DNA from: Phoronis australis | Lineage: Eukaryota; Phoronida; Phoronidae | NCBI GenBank assembly: GCA_002633005.1 | Contig: NMRA01000721.1 | Location: 117,189 to 181,188 of the forward strand | DNA: 64,000 nt | Direction of reading: 5' to 3' | Shown: positions 22,149 to 35,431 of the stretch, piece after piece | Layout of the letters: every line of letters starts with the position of its first letter | How positions within the stretch are numbered: position 1 is the stretch's first letter | Position numbers and translations under genes: made by a program | The notes under the pieces: generated by a model | What the model was told of the DNA's origin: nothing | The model's database searches: none | The model's input: only the letters and a program-made list of their open reading frames with translations

Positions 22149-24087
22149 GAAGGAGAAACGCGAATTGCTAGATGTTTGCCAGGTATCTGCCAGAAATGTA
22201 CATATAAAAACTCACTAATTATATGTTGGAAACTCCAAGCGGCATATTGCAAGTTGATACTGGTGGCCAAATCCTCAGGTTGCGTCAGACTTTGAGCCTG
22301 TGCAGTTTTATTATTGCAACATTCTAACGTGCAGAGAATATTAGCTAACTGTGACGACGCAATTGTGGTTTTAAAATAGGGACGTTCTTGTCATGGTTGT
22401 GTGGCTGTCTTTTCAAATTTCATTGTCACTTGTTTGATGAAAGTGGGTCATGAAATTAATCACTACGAGTGATTATCACCCTGCTGTAGGTACATGTAAC
22501 TAGTGAACGCTCGGGTCTGGGAATCGTACTTGTAAAGTAAGAAGAAGCGATACGTTCCAATTCTTGACCTTTAACCCGATGCTCTGTTCTAATGGTTACT
22601 AATGTATTGTGAACTCAATATATATTTCTGAACACGATTAACACGATCAAAATGGCATTGCTTGATTTAGTTCAGAAGCCATTTAAAGATCAAATATGTA
22701 TCAGGTTTTGAACATTTCAGGGAAATGAAATTCAGTGTTGACGTGCAATTGAATGTTTAACTATTAACTTCCAAAATGTCTTTTATTAGAGGCTTGGAAC
22801 CCGATAAACAAACTAACTTGAAATATTGGAAGTAATTCTCTACAACATGAACAGAATTTAGCCTGCTCACCTGGTGTTCTTAGGGTTTGTTTGTAAATAT
22901 GTTTAACTTCTGTTCATGTCAGAGCATTTTCTTTTATTTCCAAATTTCAAAAATGCCATATGTCAACACACAAGGCAAAGCACGTCTCCTTATTTGGAAT
23001 GGCAGGACATCAATGTTGCAGAAATTTAAGATGATCGATATTCTACCCTAGGATGGTGTTTATAGATGGAAATGTTAAAAAATGAGGTCTCAAAGAATTT
23101 CACATGCAAAGGGAACATCACGATTTCTTTGATGACAAGCAAACACGGAGTACAAAAAATCTACGCCTTGAACATAAGCCGCACTTTGATGTTACGTCAC
23201 GATTTGCGGACGGCCACTTGGACCACACGGTTAGTAAATGGACAAAATAAATAAAACATACCTACAGGAAGAAAATAATGCGTAATACAACATGGCACCA
23301 ATACCGAAAAGTATAATAACATGTTGAACCTTAAAACAACTGCCTGTTTGAAAAATATCTACTTGTAAATTAATTTTTAAAATTTCATCGTTTATGAAAA
23401 ATCACCCGAGAAGTACAATGCGTCACATGAACATCTGTCCATATATTACTAGAAGACAATTGGAAATCGATAATTAAATATGCATTTGGACGTCAACACT
23501 GTACTGCGTCTCACTACAATTATCAAAACCTGATACACAGTTAAGCATTAAAGATTCCGCAAGATACAAATTAAGCCACAGTCATTGTGTTCGTTTTTGG
23601 TGTGCCTGCATCTCCATCCCGCAAAAATATAAAACAAGAGCGTGAAGAAATATTGAGTTCATTAATTAACCGCCATAATGAACATACAGCTGAGACAATA
23701 GTCAAAAATAAGCGCAGGTCAAAAGTTGGTTGTACGTCTGAGACCGCCTGCACACTTTTTTAGTGGTTGGTTTTCAGTAGAAGGTTAGAATTCCGGTTTA
23801 TCCTGGGTAAGTGCATGCAGTCGTGGTTGCATTTGCCCGAGACGAAATGTCACCCCCCTTATGATATCCTATATCTGCCACCGTATATCACTATATCTGC
23901 CATTCATTCTCGACACCTTACTATAGTACTACTGTACAGACCCAACTTTTCATGCGAGCTGAGATTTTGTCTACTCGTGTCAAGTCGCAATATGCGACTT
24001 GGAATTTTCAACATAACCGTACAGAGTTTTACATGTACACCTCTCGGCAAAAACATGGCAAATATGAAGCAATTCATGTGGGTCCGA
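22149..24087. other. DNA between the inverted arms
   Basis: About 1.9 kb. It contains the 23125-23425 direct repeat. The longest plus-strand frame (23767-24156) has no recognisable domain and runs into the right arm, so I do not call it a gene. Confidence 0.4.
23125..23425. repeat. direct repeat, copy 2
   Basis: Partner of 20447-20745, outside that element and between the arms of a second inverted-repeat pair. It indicates that related element sequence inserted or was copied here. Confidence 0.75.
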
Positions 24088-24379
24088 CCATTATTTTGTT
24101 GTTGCCAAATTAAGTTCAAAAGGACACTAACAGAGAACGGAACTATAAATGTCTAACATTTGTAAAAATACATGTATTGCAAAAACATGAAATAATGCGA
24201 AATGGATTTTTGACGCGTTTTGTTGAAACGTATTTTTGTATAATTTTGCAAATTTTCGGATGTGCCGAGGTATATTCCGGAGCACGAGATACAACGTCAC
24301 AAAACGGTGACGTTTCCAATAATTCTGAAACGATCAACTTAACAAACTTTGTCTTGGAAAAAAACATATTATTTTTATG
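24088..24379. repeat. inverted repeat, right arm
   Basis: Inverted partner of 21852-22148. The outer borders agree at cataaaaat / atttttatg (21852 and 24379), suggesting these are the true ends of one 2.5-kb fold-back element or of an inverted duplication. Confidence 0.8.
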
Positions 24380-24413
24380 CTAATTGTCCTGATTATAAAA
24401 TTATAATATCCCT

Positions 24414-24545
24414 AATCATGGGTGGTGCAGCACTGAAGAATGTGGGGGCTATAGCAGCCAGACCCCCTGAGGAGCACCGCCCGTAGTCCATGGGTGGCGA
24501 AGCACTGAAAACAGGGGGCTACTGCTACACCCCTCACCCCTATGA
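24414..24545. repeat. short imperfect GC-rich tandem pair
   Basis: Two copies of about 65-70 bases share catgggtgg-g-agcactgaa and gggggcta-gc separated by small changes. No function recognised. Confidence 0.5.
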
Positions 24546-27500
24546 TGCGAAGCCTATGCAGATAGTAGATCCCATTGCGGCACAACTTAGTTTTGTTGTT
24601 TGTGCGCACGGTCGAGTCCTCGCAGCTATCATGATTCGGAATGTAAAGTAACGACCTCTTTGAACTCGCCTCCTGTTTTTTTTTTCGCAAAAGACAGAAA
24701 GCAAGTGAATTACAACCCTAAGTCCACTTATAGGAAAACGACCTCTTTTTCAGCTGACAATTTTTCAGTTTGTACATGTACAGTAACTATTGCAACTTAT
24801 TTTTTAAACAAGCAGACAAAAAATTTTCAGCAATCATTTTATTCTTCCATTCGCACACCATGCCAATTTTTTACTCCCCAGATCATGAGTCGACTATGTC
24901 ACTGAAATATGGTGTTGCATCATTTCTTGCTTTGAAACGTTTTGTAACAAGCGCCCACTGGTCTACTAATCGCCACTCTTAAGTTTTGACAAAATTCAAT
25001 AAACCGCCAACTGCTCTGGCAAGCTCCCACCATTAATTTACCTCACTGGAATTGATTTTCAACACTTCAAGATGCGTTTAATATGCGGTAACCGGACCAA
25101 TGTTTCGAGTCGCAGTGTAGTAAGTGTGTAATACACTGTAGTCCACGGAGACATTCTGTTACAAGCGACTGCGTGGTTTGAATTTGTCATCTACGCACTC
25201 TATAGTGGGTCACACACTGCTTTAGAACAAATTCCTTTTCAAAAAGAACCCCTCTTTTATCAATATTTAAAAGCAAATTTCCAGATTCGGTTCATGTCTC
25301 CGAAGGATTAGTAACCCCTGCGACATGCATGTTGGGATCAGGTGTCGTTTCGAGGTTAACCTATATTCTGCAAAATTATATGGCACGTACAGTGTATTCG
25401 GTCCCAAGGAGCAAAGTCGAATTACCCGGTAATGGGAAGCCGCTCGGATTGGATATTATGTCGAAGCTCCAAGGGAATTCAATGGCAGTAGAGAAAAATA
25501 CAGTTGCACCAAACAAATTTGGAATTACTAGACGACGCGGGTAAAATCATGATCTCAACATTTTCTCGACGGCCTAAAACATAATTTGGCACATTTGGTT
25601 AATTTTTGCAACCTGTATTCTTAACGGCTTGATGTGTGTCGTGAAATGCAGATATAAAACGAGTTATTATTAGTTTTGCCTTTGCCATGACCAAAATGTT
25701 AAGCATTGTCTAAAAATATGATTGCTTGGATAAATAAGTTTCGTAAACATACTGAAGCAATGATAAACAAAAACAAACAATAAGCAATGCTTCTTTTCAT
25801 GTTATCCGCTGTATTATGCGCCTTACCACGGATAATTATTGTTTATTTTTGCATAATTTCTTAATATGTTGGTACAGCATTAGAACAAAAGTTTATTTTA
25901 AGAACAACAGTAACAATGGCTTTAACATAGTGCAGAGATTAAGATCATGGGTGCATGAAAACGGAAGAATGTGATCGGTTAAAGTGTGACACATGATCCA
26001 TCATCATTCTGAATTTGTTGTCACTTTCAGAGTAAATTGTTTCCTATCTAGCCAGCTAGCTGTATGGAGACTATAGTCAAAATACAGTAAGGTGCCACTG
26101 TGTATTGAGCTCCGACAGACCTCGGAATTGCAAACAGCCCGATAAGTTACATGTATGCCCGTCACCTTGCCGTGAAGCTTGTATCAACATTAGCTAAAAA
26201 CCGGAGGGTGTGCATGCAAAATCTGGAACTCAATTGCCATTCACCTTGCCCGTCAGGGCCGTTCAAATGAAAAATACAAGACGTCAATTTCTTGTGTAAT
26301 TCACTGCATTGGTTACAAAGAAATGTATGTCGTCGTTTTGAAAGTAGTACATTCGTGACACGCGCTACTTACAGGATTTTTTCGACATCACCCATTGGAT
26401 GAAGACAACATCGCAGCAAAATTTGTTCTAAAATTCGGTTTACAGATATCAAATTCCAAAAACATACAATGAAGTGAAAACAATTCTGATCATTTGTTGT
26501 GACGTTTAACCAACATCGAGGGAGAAAGTGTGATTGAAGAATCTGGGAAAAAGAAACTGGCTAATAGGTGACGCAATATTTCATTGCGCCGAAAGTCGAG
26601 GCAAAAGTTCACACCACAATTTTAGCAGCAGAGTAATTGTAGAAAAGCAATCTTTGAAATTCCTGTAGATAATTTAGGTTACTCAAGGAAGATTTTTTTC
26701 GGTCAGTTTTTACCCACAACGGCGCAAAGTAGTATATTTAATTTAGTAAACAGCTTCGTACAAAGGCCGAGCCCAATATTTAGCGGTTCGCGTCTACTCC
26801 AAGGGGTAACAGTTATATTGATTTACGTTTCATTACAAACTTCTCCTTCTGAGAGTTTCTTTCTCACAAAAGCGGTCTTCGAATGTAGAATCTGGACTAT
26901 GGTATGTAGTGTTTGTCATATCATATTAGTTCACGTTCTTTCCGAAATTATCTATACGATTGTTTGTTTTTAAAGCAGGGGGATAATTGTGATCAGATAT
27001 AAATTCGAATGACTTATTGTACATGTACGCGTACGAGCTATTCACAGTTATAACACATAATTCAACCGATATTACAATATATGCATGCCTAAGAACGTGC
27101 TCCGAGTCAGTGACCATGTAATCAGTATGCCGTAATTTTTGTTTATCTAAATTTGGAAGACCTGCTTTGTACTTGGCCTCGGTTTATTAATGTAGGGTAA
27201 TGACAACACACGACTCTGAAAATTTTGAAAACTTAACTATTTCTTTACGCAGATACGTTTTGTCCCCAAGCGTACATTTGATGTACGACGTGGGCACCGA
27301 CTCTCTGAATGCATCAACCAAGCATATCAATTTTTGAAAATGCCCTCAAAAGTGGTCTTTTATAAAACACCGTGTTGGCCGTATTCGTCAGTGTAGAAAA
27401 GCGAAATAAACCGATTTGTACACACTGCTCAAAGCACTTGTGGACATGCATGTACGGAAACGTCAACGTCGCTGTCTTACAACGGTGTATGTGCTTGGCA

Positions 27501-28703
27501 TTTCTGATGAAGCGTTCTCATGCTGGATTTTTTTGAAGATTGAGCGCTGTTTCAAAAAAATGTAGGTCTTCTTACACCAGAGCACAGAAGAATTATTCTG
27601 CACCTTGGTTTATTTTCTACCATTTTTTTTCGACATCGCAATCCGGCGCTTTACCAAAGATTCACGCACGTATGCCGCGTAGAGACAAATACCTCTTCAC
27701 CACGTATTCACATCTTCGCGTTCAAAATCGTTTTATTTTACGTAATTTGTCAATATTTTATTGACAGAAAATATTTATTTTTGGAACAGCGTGAACGAAC
27801 AACTGATACATGCAACCAGCGCAGATTTTAACGTCACCGATGCACTAAAAACGGAGTGCGCAAACCTAGAATTGGTTGTAGCCCCAACAGGTGTTTTGTC
27901 ATGAATTCTCATGAAGTTAATTAAGTGCAAATTTCATCATTTCCTATGACGTACAACTATCCCAACAAAACAGTTTATGTTATATAACAATTTCGGACAT
28001 CTTGTGTTGTTGTTTACTATGCCACTGACCAGTGCCCACTCATAGTGACACCCTATATGGCAAACAGCTGTCCAGACTCCATTCATGTTTATGGTTTGGT
28101 TGAAATCACCGAAACTCTCAATATTGCTGTTGTTTTGCACTCAATATTGTTGTTTTGCACGCACAACCCACACACATTTCTATTCACTACATATATTGTA
28201 GCTAGAGTTAATAAACTTTGTGTGTCAGTAGAAACTCAACGACTGTGTTACTTTTTATGTTGCTCTCCATCGACTTGCTGTTGCTACCTTGTTAGCCAAC
28301 TACTGTATCTACCGTTCAACAAAGAACCGGGTAACCACAACTATACTACCACGACCATCCCCACACTAGTGGAATCCGTGTCTCCACATTGCCGATATTT
28401 CCATCAGGTTTTTACGTGTTTCATGTCACTGACTAAGTTCATGGAAATCGAGTAACCACGTGATTTCGAAGTAAGAGTCATCAAAGTCCGTGGGTTTAAT
28501 GCATACAGGACCGTGAAGTTCACGTCTGTACTGCAAGGGTTAAAGGCTAATGCCACCCGATTTAATTAGTCTTTTTGCCGTCTTAATCGGTCTATTTTCA
28601 CATCGCCTCGAATACGGTCGACCTTATCTTGCCAAGAGGTGTCGCGTTAACCTGTGAAGAAGGTGAGAAACGACGCTAGCGACGTCTGTGGTTCATATGC
28701 AGA
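24546..28703. other. intronic sequence without a recognised gene
   Basis: About 4.2 kb within the 16-kb ankyrin intron. Open frames such as 25329-25544 and 28045-28455 lack splice, domain or repeat support. I see no RNA gene or bounded element. Confidence 0.35.
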
Positions 28704-28900
28704 ATGAATGCCGCTATGTTGCGGTGTATCGTTCCAGCTTGTCCGAACTAAGCAGCCGCGAGGAAAGCGAGTATATCGGGTTTTTTTTACTTCCTCGAGA
28801 GTTCGAAATGCTTAGGAAGTGGCTCATGGTAGTGAAGAATGAAATGTACGCTGTAAATAGCAAGTATGAGGCCGTGAAACATCTCCGTGTCTGTGGCCTG
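28704..28900 (+). pseudogene. broken THAP-type zinc finger fragment
   Basis: From the ATG at 28704 one frame reads MNAAMLRCIVPACPN, with the C-x4-C start typical of THAP domains (C2CH DNA-binding fingers found at the N-terminus of host factors and P-element-like transposases). A TAA follows at 28749. The match then continues in that frame to the run of eight T at about 28782-28789. After it, a different frame carries FLLPREFEMLRKWLMVVKN, the THAP pattern of a Pro-containing turn and an R-K-W helix, and further on RVCGLQ, where the C-x2-H pair has lost its His. No C-terminal AVPxxF box is seen. One stop, one frameshift and a missing zinc ligand point to a decayed copy. It lies antisense inside the large ankyrin intron. 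Family assignment is by pattern memory only. Confidence 0.5.
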
Positions 28901-31900
28901 CAGACGACGTCGACAGTGCCTCACGAATGCCCGGCTTACCAAATAACTCCATACGTTCCGTTGTCTGAGCTTGTTCACGGCGCCTCTCTAGTATTTCTTC
29001 ATCACTGTATTCCTGTTCGAATTGATAGCCTGTAAAACTTAACGATCCACCTGCGAAGTCGGGACTGATGAGCCGCTCTAGCTCGCCCGAAGTCGGGATT
29101 GCGAGTTGCCATGTTTGGCGTTTATTACTGAGCGTTCTGTTTCAAAATGAATTATTCTCACCCTAACCAATACTTATATAAAACTGAAACAAAGTCTGTC
29201 TCATTAGATGCAATTTGTAATGCCTTTGGAGTGTCTGTGAGTGCACAAAATGATTTGAAAAGCCAGCAATGAATAAATCACTGCGTTACCGGCTTTAGGA
29301 GCAATAAAACTAATTGACGGGACACCGAGGCCGTGTGAGCTCATGCTAATTTAGTGTTAGGGGAATCTTTATTTACATTTACAATACTCAAATAATGATT
29401 ATCAATGTACAACTTCTGCCCTGACGGTGCTGTGGCCAAAGCGGAACGAATTCGCGGCCCCCGACGAGTAACTTAAGAAGATTTGCAGTTTCGTGGCTAA
29501 TTCACCGACATAATCACGTGCACATTACTTTGGCTCACTGGCCAGGATAAGCGTTTTGTGTTTAGAACTCAGAAAATCACAAGTCTAAACAACACAGATC
29601 TATGTTCTCCTGTCTGTATCTCACGGAAAATACTTCGAAATTTTCTCTGAACACACCCCAAACTCCTGCTACGGACCTTATGGGCCTGCCGAACTTTGTA
29701 GCCCGGGCTACGGTGTGTCCAAATACCAATAAATCCCGTAACAGTGAGATAAAACAAAAAGTTATTGTGAGAACTCGGTGTATTTTTAAGGGTTTTACAT
29801 CGAATTTTGATGATTTATTGGTGTTAAACGATGACTCCAAGCGATAACCTGACACCAGTAACCTGTGTTGTGAACTGCTGAACAGACTGCGTTTGAAACC
29901 GATTACGTCATTGGATAATTTCAACACCTCCGTCTGCCGTCAGGTGTCAGGTAACGCAACCGCACGTGTCGTTATGGAGTAGAACTACTCGATCTAAATT
30001 GATACAAATTATGTTGTTTTTTGGGTGGATGCTCCTTTAATACTATGAAAATAAAAACCCGGAGTGAGAGCTCTTCGGTGTAACAACTGATGGGTACGTG
30101 ATAGGAGACCCGTGGAGAATTTTTAAAAACGCAAAAAATTCAGTTCGACGTAACACAAACAAAAAAAAAATTGAGCGAAAATGTTAAAAATAGCTTTGTT
30201 TACAAAATGACTACAGCCTGTATTGACCGGGAAGCAGCCAATCTAATGCAGCTTGTTAACGCCAGGAGACAAATTAAAGATCAAATGTAAAGAAAACTTT
30301 CAGGTCTTTTTGTCGAAAACTTGTTGCACTGTCAATATTTCAATGATATTACCCCTTGCCTCCAACATTCGAATCAGCGGGTGTTACTCAACCGATTTGA
30401 ACTCATGTAACGGAGACAGTAAAACTAGATTAATTTATTTGACCCTGTGCTAAGACGAATATGCATCGTCACGCAAAGTGGTACCAGCATGACAATCTAT
30501 TACGCAACTGCTACTCTAACCTAAAAATAGCAGCCCACCAACTGGTCGGCTGATGGCCAGTCGGCTAAAGTTCATTTGAAGGGTCGGCTGGGGAAGCGCC
30601 TAAGTTATGAGTCGGCACTGCGGCCGGCTTGCCGGCAAATTTGCCGGTCGACGGGCGGTCGTCGACCAATTTCCGACCAGTCGGACAAAAATTCGTGATG
30701 TGTGCTGAAGGTCAAAGTTTTCCGTATCCCGTTACATGATAAATCTTATATAAAAATGTAATAATGGTCATCTTCAATCTACCCATACCATAGTCTTGAA
30801 TGACAACTTCGTTGCGTGAGCCAGACAAAACTGGTAACACTTTCTTAGCCGGAGAAAGGCGAAGAAGGGATATTGCGAAAAAATGCAAACCAATTTTCTT
30901 ATCATCAAAGCTTAAATCAATAACACCAAGTAGCAGAATTTTAGACCAATAAGGAATTGTTTTATCAGTATTACAAAACTACCATAATTTAACTTCACCA
31001 TGTTTTGCAAGTAGGATGTAAAGCTTATTTCTAGAAAAGAATCAAATTCTTACTTCCCCGCGTCAGGTCTTCATTTACATTGGACACAACCTGCTTGATA
31101 TCCGCATGCAGTTTTACAAAACGCAGACAAATTCATCAAAATTGGGGTTGAAGTCTGAGTAATTTGCAGACGGGTCCACAAACGAGAGTCAGGACTTGAC
31201 TGAACTGTCCAATTTTTCCAGATCAGTATATTGCATCAATTTGCATTGAATATTTTCAAATTCTTTTGAGTTGGAAAATGATTTTTCCAGAACATTATTT
31301 AGAGTAAGATGTCCAAAGTGGGGCAAGTTACGTGTACACTAGTTTAATTAACGTCCAGACACCACCCCTAGCCTCGCAACAACTCGTTTCAAGAATAGCA
31401 TATTCTACGACAAGGTTGTATGCGCATGGCCCTGATGCCTAATATCTCTGCTCACAGCTTATTTCTAAATTAGGAGGTATTCTACAACCGCGGTTGATCG
31501 AAAATAATTAAAAATATATCATACTGCCTGACATCAAATTACCGTCAAATTACTTTCAGGAATTTTCAGCAAAGTTAGCAAAATAAAATATGAATCACTT
31601 GTTTCCGTCATAGATTAGAAACATCAGTTCAAGGATATCTTGTTCAATAATATAGTGCATGTGTCATATAAAATGCATGAAATTCTCCGATAAAGCCTTC
31701 CACCAATCAACATCAGAGCTGGGTCAGCAACAACACTTGGAAAACATGCATCAAGCGAAAGGAGTCTCCAATTTTTAGGTTTTCACGAGGCTTTCCTTAT
31801 TATGGATAAGCTTAATTTATCGCATGACTGTGATTTAGTGAGCTCTCTATTTAAGCTAGTTCGCAGTATTCCCTAACAAAGGTATCAAAATTTTCAAAAA

Positions 31901-33838
31901 AATATATGTTGGAAATCAATCGGAACCGGGAGATATTTTGCATTTCACATTTTTTAAGATATCCGTTACATCTTTCACAATTATTTCGTGTTCCATTTTC
32001 TTCTAACATCATGTAACTTTGGAACGACCTTTGCCGATGGGGTGGCTTGGTTACAGCCATACGGCCATGATTCTGGCTCGCAGATACCAGTACGTGTACG
32101 CCCACTGCGACTTGTTGCGACGGACAACTATAAATTAATCAGTAGCCAAGGATCACATCTTTTTTCAAGCTATAGCGCACTTCAACAGAACATCATGCAA
32201 TTAGTTCAATTTTTTTACGGAACAAACAGAATATAGAGGGATGAGGGAACATCGATATCGAAATGTGATAATAAAATATGTTATTGACTAAAAAAAAGCA
32301 AGTTCCGCAGGGGAATTTTAGTTGGAAAATCTCTTGGATGTAGTGTATTGGGAAAACAGGCACGAAAAAAACATTCAATAAACAACGACTTCAAATAAAG
32401 TTAGTTCTAAAAACCCAATTTCATTGATACTAAGTTAACCATCGGTGCAAGAAAGCTTTCCAGTCATGGATCGATACAAAATCAAAACCCAAATGTCTAG
32501 GTCGTCCCGTGGGTTGAAAAAATGAAGAGCTCTGAGGTTTTAGAAAAACCGCGTTTTGCAACTGAAAGCCATGTTTAGGTGCACATATGCTAGCTACATC
32601 GATACACTTGTCTGCAGGACTTTTTAAAGGGACATTCATTAATAACAAACAAATGATTAAAAGTTGCAGGTGTACAGTTTCGATTTGACAATCGAGTATT
32701 TCTTTCATGAGACCACCTTATGATTCCGACTGAAGCTGCAAATAGTAATCTGACGTAAATTATGAGATACAGTACCGAGTAGGTACTTGACAGAGAATTG
32801 GAAGATAATTCCAGCAGTTAATTCAAAATGACGTCATCATGAAAGTTGTAAGGTACTTCGTTCACATATGCTCAGTTGCCCTGAACAAACATCTGAGGCC
32901 GAAATTAATTTTACGATCAAATTGATTCAGTTTTTAAGGATTTGTTTACAATTATGTCTCATTTGTTTTAATGAGCTGCCATTGAGTTGAAACTGGTCAA
33001 TTTTGATGGATTTTTCAATTCCGTCTAAACTGGTTGCATTCTGATTTTTTTATTCGTTTTGCATTCTTTTTACGTGCAACTGCCGTGGATGCTGCGTTTT
33101 GGCATACGCATGTACAGTAGATATAGCATTCTATCATGGTTATAGAGAGGTTTGATATGAATTTTGTGTCGATGATTAACCGAAGTGATAGTGAATGGTG
33201 ATTCCAAATATGCCAAAAACAGCATCTGGTATGCTAGACCACTAAATAGCAACAAGTGCTAAAACTTTTAATCCCGGTGCTCTAACTGTCCTGCCATCTA
33301 TAGGGAACTTTTTAACAAGACTGTTATAATTCCTGTGAACTTCTAGGAATGAATACATCTGCACGAAAGAAATTATGAACTAAAACTGATCGTGAACGCT
33401 AGAAACCTGAATGCTATTATTGAAGACAGCGTCCCTAACACACCCTTATTTTCAGTTGTGAGAACATTTTTGGAATCCGTAAGTGAGCATACATGTATCC
33501 TATTATACTCAACTGCATGTTAAATAATAAGGCAACGACACAAATCTGGATTGAAGAGCAACATCAAAACAGAAATCAATAAAATAAATACATCCAACAA
33601 AAAACAAAAAGACTGTTGATTTTTCAACAATTAAAAATAAATCCACGGTTTGGGGACCTGCACTACGTGGTTGGACTGGTCATGAGGAGTACGGCGTCGT
33701 CATGAGCAACTTGGTGTTGGAATACAACAATGGTCGAGCAAAATTGTCCTTAAAATGTAAAAATCGATCGTACATGTAAATAAAAGCAGGTTTGCCCAAT
33801 AGCTTAAGAGTCGTGGCAAGCTCTGAAAGCTTCTCACG
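28901..33838. other. intronic sequence; GC-rich palindromic patch near 30.6 kb
   Basis: No exon recognised. At 30545-30690 there is a GC-rich patch with repeated gtcggct/gccggc words, a perfect palindrome ccggcaaatttgccgg at 30632-30647, and two gtcgac sites 8 bases apart. It could be part of a hairpin-forming element. Confidence 0.4.
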
Positions 33839-34093
33839 TTAGAGTGACCAGGAATGACTGCCTGAATTTGAAGAATAGTGGTGAAGGTTTCTTATAAACT
33901 GATGCATTACGTCGTTGATATTATACATTTCATGAGTCCACTGCGGAAGTTTCAGATACCAATGGGTTTGATTAACAAAAATAGGGAAAGAATAAACTAG
34001 TAGGCAGTAAGACAAACGACTGTCGGGACTCGCCTGAGCCAACTGTACGGACTCGACATAATTAGATTTTTGAAATTTGTCCGAACTCGCCAT
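33839..34093 (-). CDS. unrecognised 84-codon open frame (doubtful)
   Basis: A minus-strand frame opening with ATG in a favourable context (agaatggcg) and starting MASSDKFQKSNYVESVQLAQ; the stop is at the low-coordinate end. The first 25 codons look protein-like, the remainder less so. No domain, signal peptide or homologous copy was recognised. It lies within the intron between ankyrin exons 1 and 2 on the same strand. It could be a small first exon of an unrelated nested gene or simply chance. Confidence 0.2.
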   Translation of the reverse strand: MASSDKFQKSNYVESVQLAQASPDSRLSYCLLVYSFPIFVNQTHWYLKLPQWTHEMYNINDVMHQFIRNLHHYSSNSGSHSWSL

Positions 34094-35341
34094 TCTTCTG
34101 GTTACTAAAAATTAGTCGAAATCTATCCATAATACATTGTTTAACTTTACAATTGCCAATTGTTTTCGAGTATTGTTGGTATTGTCAATATGTGACTTGA
34201 GAAAGATTGGATGTATTTGCAAATGGTGTATTAAAGTAAGAACGCGGATAAGACGTGTGAGGCCATTGTAATTAATCATTTATTTTATGTTTTATGTGGT
34301 TCCTCAAATATACAAGTAACGTTGATTTGTATCCTGGGCTGTAATTTTAATGCATGTGCTCTATCTCGTGAAAAGGAAATAGTTTACATTGTTTAACATA
34401 TTAATTTAGATAGTGAAAGAGGTGAGGTGTAAAAAACTCATGGTGACAAAGTATTTCCTAGTAAGGTGCGACCACTTTTACTGCTTAAACGAAAAATAGA
34501 AAAAATCAACAATTTGAACATCAGCCTAGCTAAAAGTTTTGTAAATGATACATTTCAAATTGCGATGTTCAATCACGCCTAGTAAACTGATACTTGGACC
34601 CGTAGTCAACAACATAGAAAAATAAAGCATTTAAGACTACTTAAGAAATTGTCAAAACGCGACGACTGGTATAACCTAAAGTGAAGCGATAACGTTGGAC
34701 TAACTTGTGCAAGACCAACAGTCGAGTAACTCATTTCAAAAAGAGAGGGTGGAACCGAGTCTTAAAATGGATCATTCGTCTTTGGAAATCCACCTAAGTC
34801 AATCGAAACGACAATAAACCATTTCAGCATGTCTAAAAATTTTTGGTTGAAGATACGTCTGTTTCCAATAGTAAATTCGCTAAAAAACTTATTTAAATTA
34901 TATTTGATTGCAAGGGATTTTGAGTAAACATTTGCAGTTCTAACTTCGGTACAACCTCATTTTGAAGAAACGACTGCACCTCACTATTACTTACTCCTCC
35001 ACCAAGTTCATTGCCCTTAAACAATCTCCGAAGTTGTTTAACATTGTAACTGTAAAAAGGTACGTGAAAATAACGAAATAGCATCGCCACAGATTCTCTA
35101 CAAATAAGCAACCCTACTTCGAAAACACACAACTTTCATTCAATTTATTTATACTGCATAAAACTTTGTTCGGGAATTTCGTGAGCCCAAGTATGCAAAG
35201 ACAAAATGAATAACAGTTTATCGTGCTGTAATAAAAATATCAAAATCAAACATCAAAGAAAACGGTTGTAAAAAAACGTTCTATTCAAGGTGAATTCAAA
35301 TCCAGTGATGATCAGGTTAGAGTTCATGCGTGAATACTTAC
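34094..35341. other. intronic sequence
   Basis: Intron immediately downstream (minus strand) of ankyrin exon 35342-35431. Nothing recognised. Confidence 0.4.
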
Positions 35342-35431
35342 CAGTTCATCCAGTGGTTGGTTGACGTTCCATCCACTGGCTAAATATTCCACGAGTTTAG
35401 TACTGTTTCCATCTTTCACGGCTGTTCTAAC
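35342..35431 (-). CDS. ankyrin gene, first visible exon (N-cap-like repeat)
   Basis: Minus strand: acceptor tttttgttttcag, then in phase 0 VRTAVKDGNSTKLVEYLASG and WNVNQPLDEL, to a strong donor CTG/GTAAGTATT; 30 residues, 90 bp. The pattern (a helix V-R-T-A-V-K-D-G-N, then a helix L-V-E-Y-L, then G-x-N-V-N) is that of the first, N-capping ankyrin repeat, which lacks the T-P-L-H motif. Spliced to 19279-19374 the register is exact. The protein must begin further upstream (above 35.4 kb); no ATG exon was identified with confidence. Candidates at 46.5, 57.2-58.5 and 62.7 kb are discussed separately. Confidence 0.88.

Noticed and set aside
23767-24156. 129-codon plus-strand frame
   Set aside because: No recognisable domain, TTG-like or weak start, and it runs into an inverted-repeat arm.
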